DNA of 64,000 nt from Bacteroidales bacterium (lineage in GTDB: Bacteria > Bacteroidota > Bacteroidia > Bacteroidales > UBA932): contig JAFZIO010000071.1 of assembly GCA_017554335.1 (NCBI GenBank), positions 17,748 to 81,747 on the forward strand. The letters run 5' to 3'. A model generated the notes under the pieces. That model was not told the origin of the DNA, did no database searches, and saw only the letters and a list, made by a program, of their open reading frames with translations. Positions 1 through 8,423 of the stretch are shown here, one piece after another; the stretch's first letter is position 1; every line of letters begins with the position of its first letter. The position numbers and the translations under genes are program-made.

Positions 1-567
1 CTGCTCCGCCTTCACGTCGTCGGTGGTGTAGCAGATGAGCTTATGGGAATCGGACGCCACCAGAGTGGTGCTGGCTGTATCGATATCGAAGAATATACCG
101 TTCATCGCAGGGCGCATCTCGTCGTCGGCGGTAGCGTAGATGGTGCCGCTGATGCCGTCTGCAAGGGACTGCGCAGGGAATACCACGGTCTCTGCATCCT
201 CGTCTACGCCTTTGATTTCAGGGTAATCTGCGGCAGGGAAGTAGGGCAGGGAAGAGTTACCGTTGTTCCAGATGCACTCGAAGGAGCCTTCTCCCTTGGT
301 CTTGATGGTCAGGGGCTGGTCGGGCAGGGCCTTGAGCAGGTCGATGATCTGGCGGGCCGGTACCGCGATGCTGCCGCCGTCCTTTACGTCGACGGGAACG
401 GAGGTCCGCAGCGTGAGCTCCTGGTCGGAAGCCGTGATGTCCAGCTGGCCGTTGCCAAGGACGAAAAGGAAGTTTTCCAATATGGGAAGGGAGGTCTTGG
501 CGGGAATTGCCTTAGAGACATTGAGGACGCCCTTCAGTAGTTCTGCGCTAGATACGATGAATTCCAT
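1..567 (-). CDS. dnaN: DNA polymerase III beta sliding clamp, N-terminal part (cut by window edge)
   Basis: Encodes the ring-shaped processivity clamp that tethers the replicative polymerase to DNA. Reading down from the ATG at 565-567, the 189 visible codons begin MEFIVSSAELLKGVLNVSK and include the typical KTSLPILENFLF stretch, which is the characteristic first clamp domain. The gene runs off the left edge, so about half is missing. A Bacteroidota-type -7 box (TACTTTTG) lies on the minus strand at 591-598, giving a predicted 5' leader of roughly 20 nt. It is divergent from the HtrA protease gene. The family call is secure from the N-terminal sequence; no defect is visible in the part present. 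Confidence 0.93.
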   Translation of the reverse strand, partial: MEFIVSSAELLKGVLNVSKAIPAKTSLPILENFLFVLGNGQLDITASDQELTLRTSVPVDVKDGGSIAVPARQIIDLLKALPDQPLTIKTKGEGSFECIWNNGNSSLPYFPAADYPEIKGVDEDAETVVFPAQSLADGISGTIYATADDEMRPAMNGIFFDIDTASTTLVASDSHKLICYTTDDVKAEQ

Positions 568-590
568 ACGATACAATTATTATATTCATG

Positions 591-598
591 CAAAAGTA
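591..598 (-). promoter_or_regulatory. Predicted promoter -7 box for dnaN
   Basis: On the minus strand the sequence reads TACTTTTG, matching the Bacteroidota -7 consensus TAnnTTTG, 24 bp upstream of the dnaN ATG. No TTTG at the usual -33 distance is obvious. The transcription start is inferred, not seen. Confidence 0.5.
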
Positions 599-668
599 GT
601 AATAATTCGCGACATTTGGCACAGCTTTTGACTTTTTAGTATCCCGGACAATTAATTATTACGAATAT

Positions 669-2087
669 ATGGGTAAAAATTTCTTTACAGTATTGGTGTC
701 AGTGATCTTAAGTGGCCTGACAGCATATGGTATTGTCAAGGCGGCCACCCCGAGCGAGGCGCCTGTGACAGTCTACAACGAGCAGGGAGAGGTAGTAAAG
801 ACTGTCAATTTGTCACTGTCTGACTATCCTGATTTTACTTATGCCGCAGAGCATGCAGTGGAAGCGGTCGTTTATGTGAGAGTGACTGTCAAATACCAGC
901 AGCAGTACATGATCGATCCGTTCTTCCGCTTCTTCTTCGGCGACGAAGGACAGCCCCAGACCCGTGAGCAGGAGCGCCAGGGCAGCGGTTCCGGCGTAAT
1001 CATCCGCCCGGACGGCTATATCGTGACCAACAACCACGTGGTGCAGAATGCTTCGAAGATAGAGGTCAAGCTCAATAACAACAAGACCTACGAGGCTACC
1101 GTTATCGGCACCGACCCCGCCACCGACGTGGCCCTTATCAAGATCGACGCAGCCGGCCTGCCTACGCTCAACTTTGCAGACTCCGACAAGCTGCGACTGG
1201 GCGAGTGGGTGCTGGCCATCGGCTCCCCTCTGGGAGAAGAGCTCCGTTCCACCATTACCGCAGGAATTGTGAGTGCCAAGGGCCGTTCCATGCCTAACTA
1301 CAACGGAGAATTCAAGATCGAGTCGTTCATCCAGACCGATGCTGCAGTGAACCCCGGCAACTCCGGCGGTGCACTGGTCAACAAAGCCGGCGAACTGGTG
1401 GGTATCAACACTGCCATCGTCTCCACTACCGGCTCATACACAGGTTATTCGTTCGCGGTACCTTCCAATATCGTGAAGAAGATCGTCAGCGACCTTATCG
1501 ACTTCGGTTCCGTTAAGCGCGCGAAGCTCGGCGTTACCATGTCTCCCGTAAGCGAGAAGATGGCCAAGGATGCCAACCTCCCTTCCCTCGACGGCGTGTA
1601 TATCAATGAAGTTACCAAGGGCGGCGCAGCCGACAAGGCCGGCGTGAAGCAGGGCGACGTGCTCGTGAAAGTCGACTCCAACGTCATCAGCAAACCTTCC
1701 GACCTGCAGGTGCTGGTCAACAATTTCCATCCCGGCGACAAGGCGGTCCTGACCGTTATACGCGACGGCAAGGAGATGCAGCTGAACGTTGAGTTCCAAG
1801 GCACTGTCGAGTCTACCGGAACCGTAGCTGAAGACGGCAGCATTGCTTTCTACGGAGCCCGTATAGGCCAGACCGACAGGGGCGTGGAGATTCTCTCCGT
1901 CGGCAGCGGTAAAGTGGCTCAGGCAGGCGGCGAGGACGGCTTCGTAATCAAGTTCGTCAACGACCAGAAGGTCAACAAGCCCCAGGATGTCATCGACATA
2001 GCCAAGAAGGCCCGCCGCAGCATCGTCATCGAGGGCGTTACCGCCACCGGCCGCCAGGGATACTTCGCTTTCGGTAAGGACGAATAA
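669..2087 (+). CDS. HtrA/DegP-type periplasmic serine protease (Do family)
   Basis: 472-residue envelope quality-control protease. An N-terminal hydrophobic segment (about residues 5-25) is a signal peptide or anchor. The trypsin-like domain carries the full catalytic triad: His123 in TNNHVV, Asp153 in ATDVALIKI and Ser232 in NPGNSGGAL. A PDZ domain follows at about 275-375 (GVYINEVTKGGAADKAGVKQ), and the C-terminal ~95 residues look like a degenerate second PDZ. The length fits Do-family proteases with one to two PDZ domains. It probably degrades or chaperones misfolded periplasmic proteins. It is transcribed away from dnaN and converges on the PrsW-like gene with no gap. I saw no clear sigma-type promoter box in the 100 bp upstream. 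Confidence 0.93.
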   Translation: MGKNFFTVLVSVILSGLTAYGIVKAATPSEAPVTVYNEQGEVVKTVNLSLSDYPDFTYAAEHAVEAVVYVRVTVKYQQQYMIDPFFRFFFGDEGQPQTREQERQGSGSGVIIRPDGYIVTNNHVVQNASKIEVKLNNNKTYEATVIGTDPATDVALIKIDAAGLPTLNFADSDKLRLGEWVLAIGSPLGEELRSTITAGIVSAKGRSMPNYNGEFKIESFIQTDAAVNPGNSGGALVNKAGELVGINTAIVSTTGSYTGYSFAVPSNIVKKIVSDLIDFGSVKRAKLGVTMSPVSEKMAKDANLPSLDGVYINEVTKGGAADKAGVKQGDVLVKVDSNVISKPSDLQVLVNNFHPGDKAVLTVIRDGKEMQLNVEFQGTVESTGTVAEDGSIAFYGARIGQTDRGVEILSVGSGKVAQAGGEDGFVIKFVNDQKVNKPQDVIDIAKKARRSIVIEGVTATGRQGYFAFGKDE

Positions 2088-3128
2088 TTACCGGCATGCA
2101 AACAAGAGCTCATCAAGTGCCCGCCGGTCTGCGGGGTAGAATTTCACCACTGGCGCAATGGCCATCCGGGCACTTTTGCTGAGTCTCTTTTCCAGAATAT
2201 TGAATTCTGAATATTTATCCAGAATAGATTGTTTTTCACCGGCTTGGATGGGTTCATCCAGGCCGGCTTCTTTTAGCAGATAGCGGGATTTGGACGCTAC
2301 AGAAAGTTCCAGATAAAGCTGGACGTAGCAGATGATGTCAAAGAAAACCTCCGCCGGAAAACTGTCTTTTACGCTCATCAGATACTGCCCCGTAGGAGTA
2401 TCGACCAATTGCCCTTCCTGGATGGCGCCGATCAGGGCAATCTGTTTGTCCAGTCCCCGGTCCAGCCAGCGGTTTATCATCTCTGCGTCGTACTGGTAAG
2501 TCCACAGCAGCAGCCCCGCCATGGAGCCGAAAATCAGGACGAACTGTATTATCGGATTCAGCTGCAGGTTGTTGTGCAGTACATGCAGCAGGGGAGCGGC
2601 AATCAGCAGGACCAGCACCACCAGATTATCGGATATTTTGACGTGCAGGCCGACTTTCCCGCGGGACCCGAGGCGCACGATGAACATGCAGGCTTCGGCC
2701 ACCATGGCGCTGCAGCCCATATGGATGAGAGCCACCTCAAGACCGCGGAACAGGGCCGTCCCGAAGGCAAGTGGCTCTCCCATAACCAGGTAAAAAATAT
2801 TTTCCAGGATGGAGAAGCCGCCTCCGATAGCTGCGCCGCAGATAATGCTGTCGATGAAAAACACCATCTTCTTCCGTCTGGCCAGAGCCATCAACGGTAT
2901 GGCTTTTACCGACTCTTCCAGCACAGGATAAAGGTAATCCGACACTCCGGGAGAAACCACGGAGTCCAGAAGCCAGAAAAGGCCGAAGCATATGAGCGCC
3001 GTAATCATTCCCAGCACCACCATTACCAGCAGCTGAACTTTGCTAAGCAGTGCAAAGCGGTCCAGTACATAGACCAGAACTATGTAAAGGACGACCGGAA
3101 ACAGTGCCGCGATGAATGTTACCGTCAT
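2088..3128 (-). CDS. PrsW-family intramembrane protease-like protein
   Basis: 346-residue multispanning membrane protein. The N-terminal ~230 residues form about seven hydrophobic helices. The family signature residues are visible: the EE pair in YPVLEESVKAIPL, the FSILEN motif in the next helices, and a later intramembrane His in ALIHMGCSA. These match the glutamic-type PrsW family, which cleaves membrane anchors or anti-sigma factors. A C-terminal cytosolic tail of roughly 110 charged residues is an addition not needed for the fold. Its start overlaps the stop of the upstream large HExxH/propeller gene by 4 bp, so the two are probably cotranscribed. The substrate is unknown; the presence of an ECF sigma gene elsewhere in the window does not establish a link. 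Confidence 0.8.
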   Translation of the reverse strand: MTVTFIAALFPVVLYIVLVYVLDRFALLSKVQLLVMVVLGMITALICFGLFWLLDSVVSPGVSDYLYPVLEESVKAIPLMALARRKKMVFFIDSIICGAAIGGGFSILENIFYLVMGEPLAFGTALFRGLEVALIHMGCSAMVAEACMFIVRLGSRGKVGLHVKISDNLVVLVLLIAAPLLHVLHNNLQLNPIIQFVLIFGSMAGLLLWTYQYDAEMINRWLDRGLDKQIALIGAIQEGQLVDTPTGQYLMSVKDSFPAEVFFDIICYVQLYLELSVASKSRYLLKEAGLDEPIQAGEKQSILDKYSEFNILEKRLSKSARMAIAPVVKFYPADRRALDELLFACR

Positions 3129-6100
3129 AGAAGCTTGAGCGAGATCATGAGTTCATTGCCATGGGGCCCGCCCACAAATCCTTCGGGTGCAAACAGGTGG
3201 CCGTAGCCGACAGAGAGTGTGGTCTTCAGATAGTTGAAGAACACCAGCTCCGTAGTAATCTGGGCGCCTGCGCTATAGTACATCTGCTGGGGCTCTCCGG
3301 GGTTCCATGCGGAAAGGCCGGAGCCGAACAGTGAACACTGGATCCATCTGGGGTAGAGGAAAAGTGCTCCGAAGTTGTTGAGACGTATAGGCCTTAGGTT
3401 GAGCTCTGCGGTGGCTTTGGCGTATGAGTGCGCCTTGATGGCGTCGATTCCGGCACCGGGCATGGCCTGCGCAGACCTGTATTGGAAGGCGTTCCTGTAA
3501 TCGATGCGGTTATTGCGGAATCCTCCGAAGTAAGAGTTTCCGAATGCCGATGCAGCGTCGCCGAAAACGTGCCCGGCAGCCGTCCTGACCCAGAAAGAGT
3601 TGTTGCGGTCTATGGGCAGCAGGAAGCCGAAATCCGCCGTGGCGTCCAATGAAGGATAGAAATTGCCACCTGCCAGATAACCGTAGCCCTGGAGACCGAG
3701 CTCGAATCCCTGCTCCTTCATTACGGAGCCCAGCGATCCGCGCGTCTTTGAAATCTTTCCGTAGAGGGATGCGGTCTGCAAAGAGCTTATGCCTTCGTCG
3801 GGTTTAATCTCCTGGAAGAGCGGCAGGGCGTCCATGTCTCCGTATGCGCCCACAGCTGCACCCCAATTATATGTGTATGGAGCAAACAATGAGTTGGTGT
3901 AGTCATACGCCAGACTTACCATGTAGCCTTTTCGGCTGGCCCTCATGGGACCGGCGAGGTCGTAGAAGTCTGTATGGTTCCATGCCGCCTTGAGAGTCCA
4001 GAAATAGTATTTCCACTCGAAGTCTGCGTGGAATTTGTTCTTAAGCTCGTTGCTGCTCCATGGTGATGCACCGAGGGAAAGGTTGATGCTGCTCAGACCC
4101 ACCGGGTCCCTGAAGAAGAGCCTGTACCCGAGTACCGGAGTCACGTGATTCCATGCTTTGGCGTCGGTAAAGCCGGTGATAATTGGATAAGCACCGGCGA
4201 AGCGCATCTCCTTCAGAACGTCGTAGGCGCTTATATTGTTATAAATGTCACCAAATTCAATTTTTGGGAGAGGCTCTTTCAGGAGACTCAGGTTTTCAAG
4301 CGCCTCCTGGTTGTTCTCGTATGCTTTCTGGCCATAGAGTTCGATGGCGTTGGCGTCATTCACTACCTTGCGGTCCAAGGATACCGGTCGCATGCCGTCG
4401 CGTTCGAACTCAAGGGCTATAAGGTGGTCGGGAGCAATCTCCAGAGGTGCAAAAAGGCCGATGTCGGTGTTCGACAGGAGCTCCATTTCCCTTGTTGCAA
4501 TGTTAATCTGCCAGAGGTTGGAAATACCGGTATAGTAAGAGCTGCCAAGAAGGTACTTGTCGTCCAATGAGAAACGGAACTGTCCCAGATTGCTGTCTTC
4601 CCATGTAAGAAGCTCCTCTACATGGAAATTGGCTTCTGCCAGCTCTTCCAGATTAAAAAGCAGCAGCGACTGCTCTCCGTTGTCTCCTTCCTTTGTGAGG
4701 GAAAGCAGTTTGCCGTCGTGGCTTACGTCCAGGTCGCCTACGCTCACGCCAAAGGGGAAGGCGTAGATAATTTCCGGATGCTCCAGGTTGTGGTCGTAAC
4801 GTACGATTGACTGAACGCCGCCATTTGAGAACAGGCCGTAAAGGCAGTCGCCGGCATTATCGTACACAACGTTGTTGACACGCTGGAAGCGGAGCTTCTT
4901 TACAACGCGCTTCTTCTGCAGGTCATACACTTCCAGACTGCGCATTTTTGAGTTGTTGGAGGTGTAGATAAGCCGGTTCCTGTTGCGGTCCAGGGTTACG
5001 AATGCCGGATTGTACAGCTGAATGCCGTAAATGTCGGTTACTTTGCTCTCCTTGCCGGTGTTCAAATCCACCTCCACAATATGAGGGAAGGAGCCCGGGG
5101 CGTTCATGGCAGCGTATGCCTTGCCCGTGTCGGGATTGTACACGAACGGGGAAACAGATCCCAGAGCCTCTTTTGTTATATTGGTAGTCTCTGTAAGAGG
5201 ATATTCACGTACTGCAGCAAGGTTTTCTTCCTGATGCTGCTTCTCATCTTCTTTCCACTGGTCCCAGACCTTTCTCACTGAAAGACCGTACACCTGCTTG
5301 AACTGACTGCCCCAGAAGGTCTTGCTGTCCGCAGTGCGGTTGTAGAAGCGGATAAGCTTATCATACCCGTATTCCTTGACCAGATAGTTCACGAAGCGGG
5401 TACCGTACAGGTACGCATTTGCGCCGACCTGGAAATCCATGGTGGAGCCTTCAGTCTCCAGACCCACCACGGAAAACAACTTGTCCCCTCCCGCGATTAT
5501 GCTGCGGAAATACATCTCATCGTACCCGCCCAGGGCTCGGCCCACGCCGCCGCCCATCCACGTTTCCATGAAGCATGCTATACCTTCCTGGTACCAGCGG
5601 GGTGCATACCATCTTGGAGCCGTAAAATAGCTCCAGAGGGCCGTTACCGGGTGTTTGCTGTCCGTGCTTACCTTGGTGCCGAAGAACTTCCTCCATCCCA
5701 AATCCTGGCGGTTGTACTTATCGGTCATCACGATGTGAGTGTACTCATGCTCGAAAAGATGCCTGTAACGCTCAATTGACGGGTTGATGTGATAGGACAG
5801 GGACATGGGGGCCATGCCTATCTGTATAAATGAACGGGGGAGCGGCGATGCGCCCCCGTTGCCGTCGTCTTCCCAATCGGTGAGAAGAAGCATGGGAGCT
5901 TCCGGAACATACAGGGAATCTGTGGCCCAGACCTGGTTATGAAGTGCCTTTCCGTTCTCGAACATCCTCACCATGTGAGGAATGTAGCGGGACAGGTTCT
6001 TGTCGAAGAATACCAGCTGGGCGTCTTCAGTCTTGTACTGATAATAAGTCTGGCTCTGCGCTTGACAAACAAGCGGAAGAGCCAGAAACAATATCAGTAA

Positions 6101-6130
6101 ACCTGAGCGGAGACAGTGAACCTTATTCAT
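3125..6130 (-). CDS. Secreted HExxH peptidase-like / beta-propeller / outer-membrane-barrel protein
   Basis: 1001-residue exported protein. Residues 1-24 are a signal peptide ending VCQAQ. Residues ~30-290 resemble the MA-clan (gluzincin) peptidase fold, with a zinc-binding HEYTH motif at 128-132 and a downstream WYQEGIACFMET stretch that could supply the third ligand. Residues ~300-620 carry TolB/WD-like blades (for example DLDVSHDGKLLSLTKEGDN). Residues ~640-1001 are rich in alternating aromatic and polar strands ending in FMISLKLL-like sequence, typical of an outer-membrane beta barrel. I infer a surface-exposed metalloenzyme anchored by its own barrel. It overlaps the PrsW-like gene by 4 bp. 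The domain order is visible; the catalytic activity and substrate are not established. Confidence 0.75.
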   Translation of the reverse strand: MNKVHCLRSGLLILFLALPLVCQAQSQTYYQYKTEDAQLVFFDKNLSRYIPHMVRMFENGKALHNQVWATDSLYVPEAPMLLLTDWEDDGNGGASPLPRSFIQIGMAPMSLSYHINPSIERYRHLFEHEYTHIVMTDKYNRQDLGWRKFFGTKVSTDSKHPVTALWSYFTAPRWYAPRWYQEGIACFMETWMGGGVGRALGGYDEMYFRSIIAGGDKLFSVVGLETEGSTMDFQVGANAYLYGTRFVNYLVKEYGYDKLIRFYNRTADSKTFWGSQFKQVYGLSVRKVWDQWKEDEKQHQEENLAAVREYPLTETTNITKEALGSVSPFVYNPDTGKAYAAMNAPGSFPHIVEVDLNTGKESKVTDIYGIQLYNPAFVTLDRNRNRLIYTSNNSKMRSLEVYDLQKKRVVKKLRFQRVNNVVYDNAGDCLYGLFSNGGVQSIVRYDHNLEHPEIIYAFPFGVSVGDLDVSHDGKLLSLTKEGDNGEQSLLLFNLEELAEANFHVEELLTWEDSNLGQFRFSLDDKYLLGSSYYTGISNLWQINIATREMELLSNTDIGLFAPLEIAPDHLIALEFERDGMRPVSLDRKVVNDANAIELYGQKAYENNQEALENLSLLKEPLPKIEFGDIYNNISAYDVLKEMRFAGAYPIITGFTDAKAWNHVTPVLGYRLFFRDPVGLSSINLSLGASPWSSNELKNKFHADFEWKYYFWTLKAAWNHTDFYDLAGPMRASRKGYMVSLAYDYTNSLFAPYTYNWGAAVGAYGDMDALPLFQEIKPDEGISSLQTASLYGKISKTRGSLGSVMKEQGFELGLQGYGYLAGGNFYPSLDATADFGFLLPIDRNNSFWVRTAAGHVFGDAASAFGNSYFGGFRNNRIDYRNAFQYRSAQAMPGAGIDAIKAHSYAKATAELNLRPIRLNNFGALFLYPRWIQCSLFGSGLSAWNPGEPQQMYYSAGAQITTELVFFNYLKTTLSVGYGHLFAPEGFVGGPHGNELMISLKLL

Positions 6131-6148
6131 GGTCTGCGCTGTGGCTGA

Positions 6149-7438
6149 CTAGAAAAGAACGAAAACAGCCTGACACGGGTTGGGGTCACCGGTGGCTATA
6201 CCATGGATGGCATTGTTCACCGACGTGCCGATATTTTCATTGCTGCCAAGCAGGCCAAGAGAGCCCTGGAAGGCGTCACCAATATTCTGCTGGAGACCAA
6301 CAATCACATTTTGACCCAGAATCTCGTTCAGGCCGACGATTTCGTTCCTGCCCACGATCTCGTTCTTGCCCACGATTTCGTTCTTGCCGACGATTTCTTG
6401 CCTGCCAACAATTTCATTCTTGCCCACGATCTCGTTCTTGCCTACGATTTCGTTCTTGCCTACGATTTCGTTCTTGCCTACGATTTCGTTCTTGCCAACG
6501 ATCTCGTTCTTGCCTACGATTTCGTTCTTACCGACGATCTCGTTCTTGCCAACGATCTCGTTCTTGCCGACGATCTCATTCTTGCCAACGATTTCGTTCT
6601 TGCCGACGATCTCGTTCTTGCCGACGACCTCGTTGTTAAAGAAAGCCTGGTTGCAGCTGAGGATTTCGTTAGCCTGGAGCTCTGTACCGACGCCCATACA
6701 TTGATTAATAGCCGAGTGGTTGACAACAATCTGCTGGAAGAGCGTGCTGAATTCTCCCAGAGCGGCAGCGCTTTGCTCGGATGTCAGAAGATATCCTTTG
6801 TCTTCAAGTGCGGCAGCGGCCTCGGCATTACCTTCAAGGGCTGCGCTTGCTTTCTGGTACTCTACCCACTGGTCGCGTACAAGCTTAAGGCCGTCTGTGC
6901 CTTCATTATTGGCCAGATATGCATCGGCAGTCTCAATGAAACGGTCGGCAAGCTCGTTCTGCTTCTGCATGGTGGTGTAAGCCAGAGCTGCATCTGCGGT
7001 ACTCTGGGCGAGGTTCTCGGCTTCTTCGCCGCCCAGTGCTGCGTTCAAGTCATCAGCTGCGGCATCCAATGCATCGCAAACGTTTTTTGCCATCTTCTTT
7101 GCCTTGCCCATGTCCTTGAGCACATCTTTGAACTCGGGGATGTTTCCGGCAACTTCTTCAGATGCATCTACAAGGGCGCTGAATTCATTGGCGCGGGCGC
7201 TCATGACAACATAGCTCACTACGACGCCGTTCTTGAAGCCCTCGTCGCTCTGGAGTAACTCCTGCATGTTACTGATACCTCCTTCAGCGGTTTTACGGGA
7301 GAATTTGGCGGATTTGCTGATGTTGCCGCTGGAACTGCTATAGTCGATAGGCCAGTCAACAATACGGGAAACCACGTAACCAACAATGCAAATAGCCACT
7401 ACAGAAATGATGATGTAGAGTGTTTTTTTGTTCTTCAT
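6149..7438 (-). CDS. Membrane-anchored protein with 19 tandem NEIVGK-type hexapeptide repeats (function unknown)
   Basis: 429 residues, not recognised. Residues 7-23 form one transmembrane helix (LYIIISVVAICIVGYVV) with a short cytosolic N terminus. Residues ~45-265 are alanine- and glutamate-rich and probably helical or coiled coil, with a few cysteines near the end. Residues ~270-383 are about 19 tandem hexapeptides, mostly N-E-I-V-G-K, ending in degenerate copies (LNEILG, QNVIVG). The tail ends in hydrophobic VFVLF. An Ile-Val pair every six residues would suit a beta-solenoid or stacked ladder, but the register does not match the classic left-handed helix hexapeptide exactly. A minus-strand -7 box sits at 7488-7495. 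It stands alone between the HExxH protein and divergent rpoD. Confidence 0.7.
   Translation of the reverse strand: MKNKKTLYIIISVVAICIVGYVVSRIVDWPIDYSSSSGNISKSAKFSRKTAEGGISNMQELLQSDEGFKNGVVVSYVVMSARANEFSALVDASEEVAGNIPEFKDVLKDMGKAKKMAKNVCDALDAAADDLNAALGGEEAENLAQSTADAALAYTTMQKQNELADRFIETADAYLANNEGTDGLKLVRDQWVEYQKASAALEGNAEAAAALEDKGYLLTSEQSAAALGEFSTLFQQIVVNHSAINQCMGVGTELQANEILSCNQAFFNNEVVGKNEIVGKNEIVGKNEIVGKNEIVGKNEIVGKNEIVGKNEIVGKNEIVGKNEIVGKNEIVGKNEIVGKNEIVGRQEIVGKNEIVGKNEIVGRNEIVGLNEILGQNVIVGLQQNIGDAFQGSLGLLGSNENIGTSVNNAIHGIATGDPNPCQAVFVLF
6290..6631 (-). repeat. 19 x 18-bp coding tandem repeat (hexapeptide NEIVGK)
   Basis: Nineteen consecutive 18-bp units in the hexapeptide protein; the 17 units from 6326 to 6631 are near perfect at protein level, while those at 6290-6325 are degenerate. 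Third positions vary freely: the Val codon appears as GTG, GTC, GTT and GTA among units, and Glu/Ile codons alternate. The repeat is therefore conserved as protein, not freshly copied DNA. One unit reads RQEIVG. Confidence 0.95.
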
Positions 7439-7487
7439 AAGGCACTATAATTAACTAATTTTGTTTCAAGCAAAAATCTACCAAATG

Positions 7488-7495
7488 CAAATATA
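7488..7495 (-). promoter_or_regulatory. Predicted -7 box for the hexapeptide-repeat gene
   Basis: Minus-strand TATATTTG, a full match to TAnnTTTG, 50 bp upstream of the ATG at 7438. It lies in the 124-bp gap shared with divergent rpoD. No convincing -33 TTTG was seen. Confidence 0.5.
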
Positions 7496-7562
7496 AAAAA
7501 AAATATACAAGAGTGAAACTTGCGGAGCTTTTTTCCGTATATAAGGTACACAAAGGAATTCT

Positions 7563-8423
7563 ATGAGACAATTAAAGATTACAAAGTCCATCACCAACCG
7601 CGAAAGCGCTTCTCTGGACAAATACCTTCAGGAAATAGGCCGTGAGGAGCTTGTGAGCCCGGAAGAGGAAGTTGAACTTGCCCAGCGTATACGCAAAGGC
7701 GACCAGGCCGCACTTGAGAAGCTGACACGCGCCAACCTGCGCTTTGTGGTTTCTGTGGCAAAGCAGTACCAGAACCAGGGCCTCAGCCTGCCCGACCTTA
7801 TCAATGAGGGCAACCTCGGCCTCATCAAGGCTGCAGAAAAATTCGACGAAACCCGCGGATTCAAATTCATCTCCTATGCAGTTTGGTGGATTCGCCAGAG
7901 CATACTTCAGGCCCTTGCAGAGCAGAGCCGTATAGTACGTCTGCCCCTCAACCAGGTAGGTTCCCTGAACAAAATCAACAAGGCCCTCGGCAAATTTGAG
8001 CAGGAGAACGAGCGCCAGCCGTCAGCTGAAGAGCTTTCAGAGATGATAGACGTACCCAAGGACAAAATAGCGGACACCCTCCGCGTTTCCGGCCGCCACG
8101 TCAGCGTAGACGATCCTTTCGTGGAAGGCGAAGACAATTCCCTGCTGGACATCCTGCCCAACGACGACTCCCCGAGCGCCGACAAGGGCCTTACCAACGA
8201 GTCCCTCAGCACGGAAATCGAGCGCTCCCTGCAGATCCTGACTCCCCGCGAGCGTGAAATCATCAAGAGTTTCTTCGGCATAGGTTGCCAGGAAATGACC
8301 CTGGAAGAGATTGGCGAGCGCCTCGACCTTACCCGTGAGCGCGTGCGTCAGATAAAGGAGAAGGCAATCCGCAAGCTCAAGAAACCTTCAGCAAGCAAAC
8401 TCCTCAAATCTTACCTCGGCTGA
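7563..8423 (+). CDS. rpoD: Primary sigma factor RpoD/SigA (short Bacteroidota type)
   Basis: 286-residue housekeeping sigma factor that directs RNA polymerase to TTTG/TAnnTTTG promoters. It lacks the long region 1.1 and non-conserved insert of the E. coli protein, which is usual in Bacteroidota. Region 1.2 lies at about 14-45; region 2 at ~52-125 carries [16 protein letters not shown] and the aromatic [11 protein letters not shown] melting segment; region 3 is ~130-200; region 4 at ~220-275 has the helix-turn-helix [24 protein letters not shown]. Its stop overlaps the argS ATG by one base (TGATG), so rpoD-argS-ygiQ probably form one transcript. Nothing is missing or frameshifted. Confidence 0.95.
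   Translation: MRQLKITKSITNRESASLDKYLQEIGREELVSPEEEVELAQRIRKGDQAALEKLTRANLRFVVSVAKQYQNQGLSLPDLINEGNLGLIKAAEKFDETRGFKFISYAVWWIRQSILQALAEQSRIVRLPLNQVGSLNKINKALGKFEQENERQPSAEELSEMIDVPKDKIADTLRVSGRHVSVDDPFVEGEDNSLLDILPNDDSPSADKGLTNESLSTEIERSLQILTPREREIIKSFFGIGCQEMTLEEIGERLDLTRERVRQIKEKAIRKLKKPSASKLLKSYLG

Noticed and set aside
6290-6631. 18-bp tandem units could be taken for a CRISPR array or minisatellite
   Set aside because: Units are directly adjacent with no spacers, stay in one reading frame and differ at third codon positions.
5944-6639. Arg/Ser/Cys-rich open frame across the repeat region
   Set aside because: It is the repeat array read in a wrong frame on the opposite strand.
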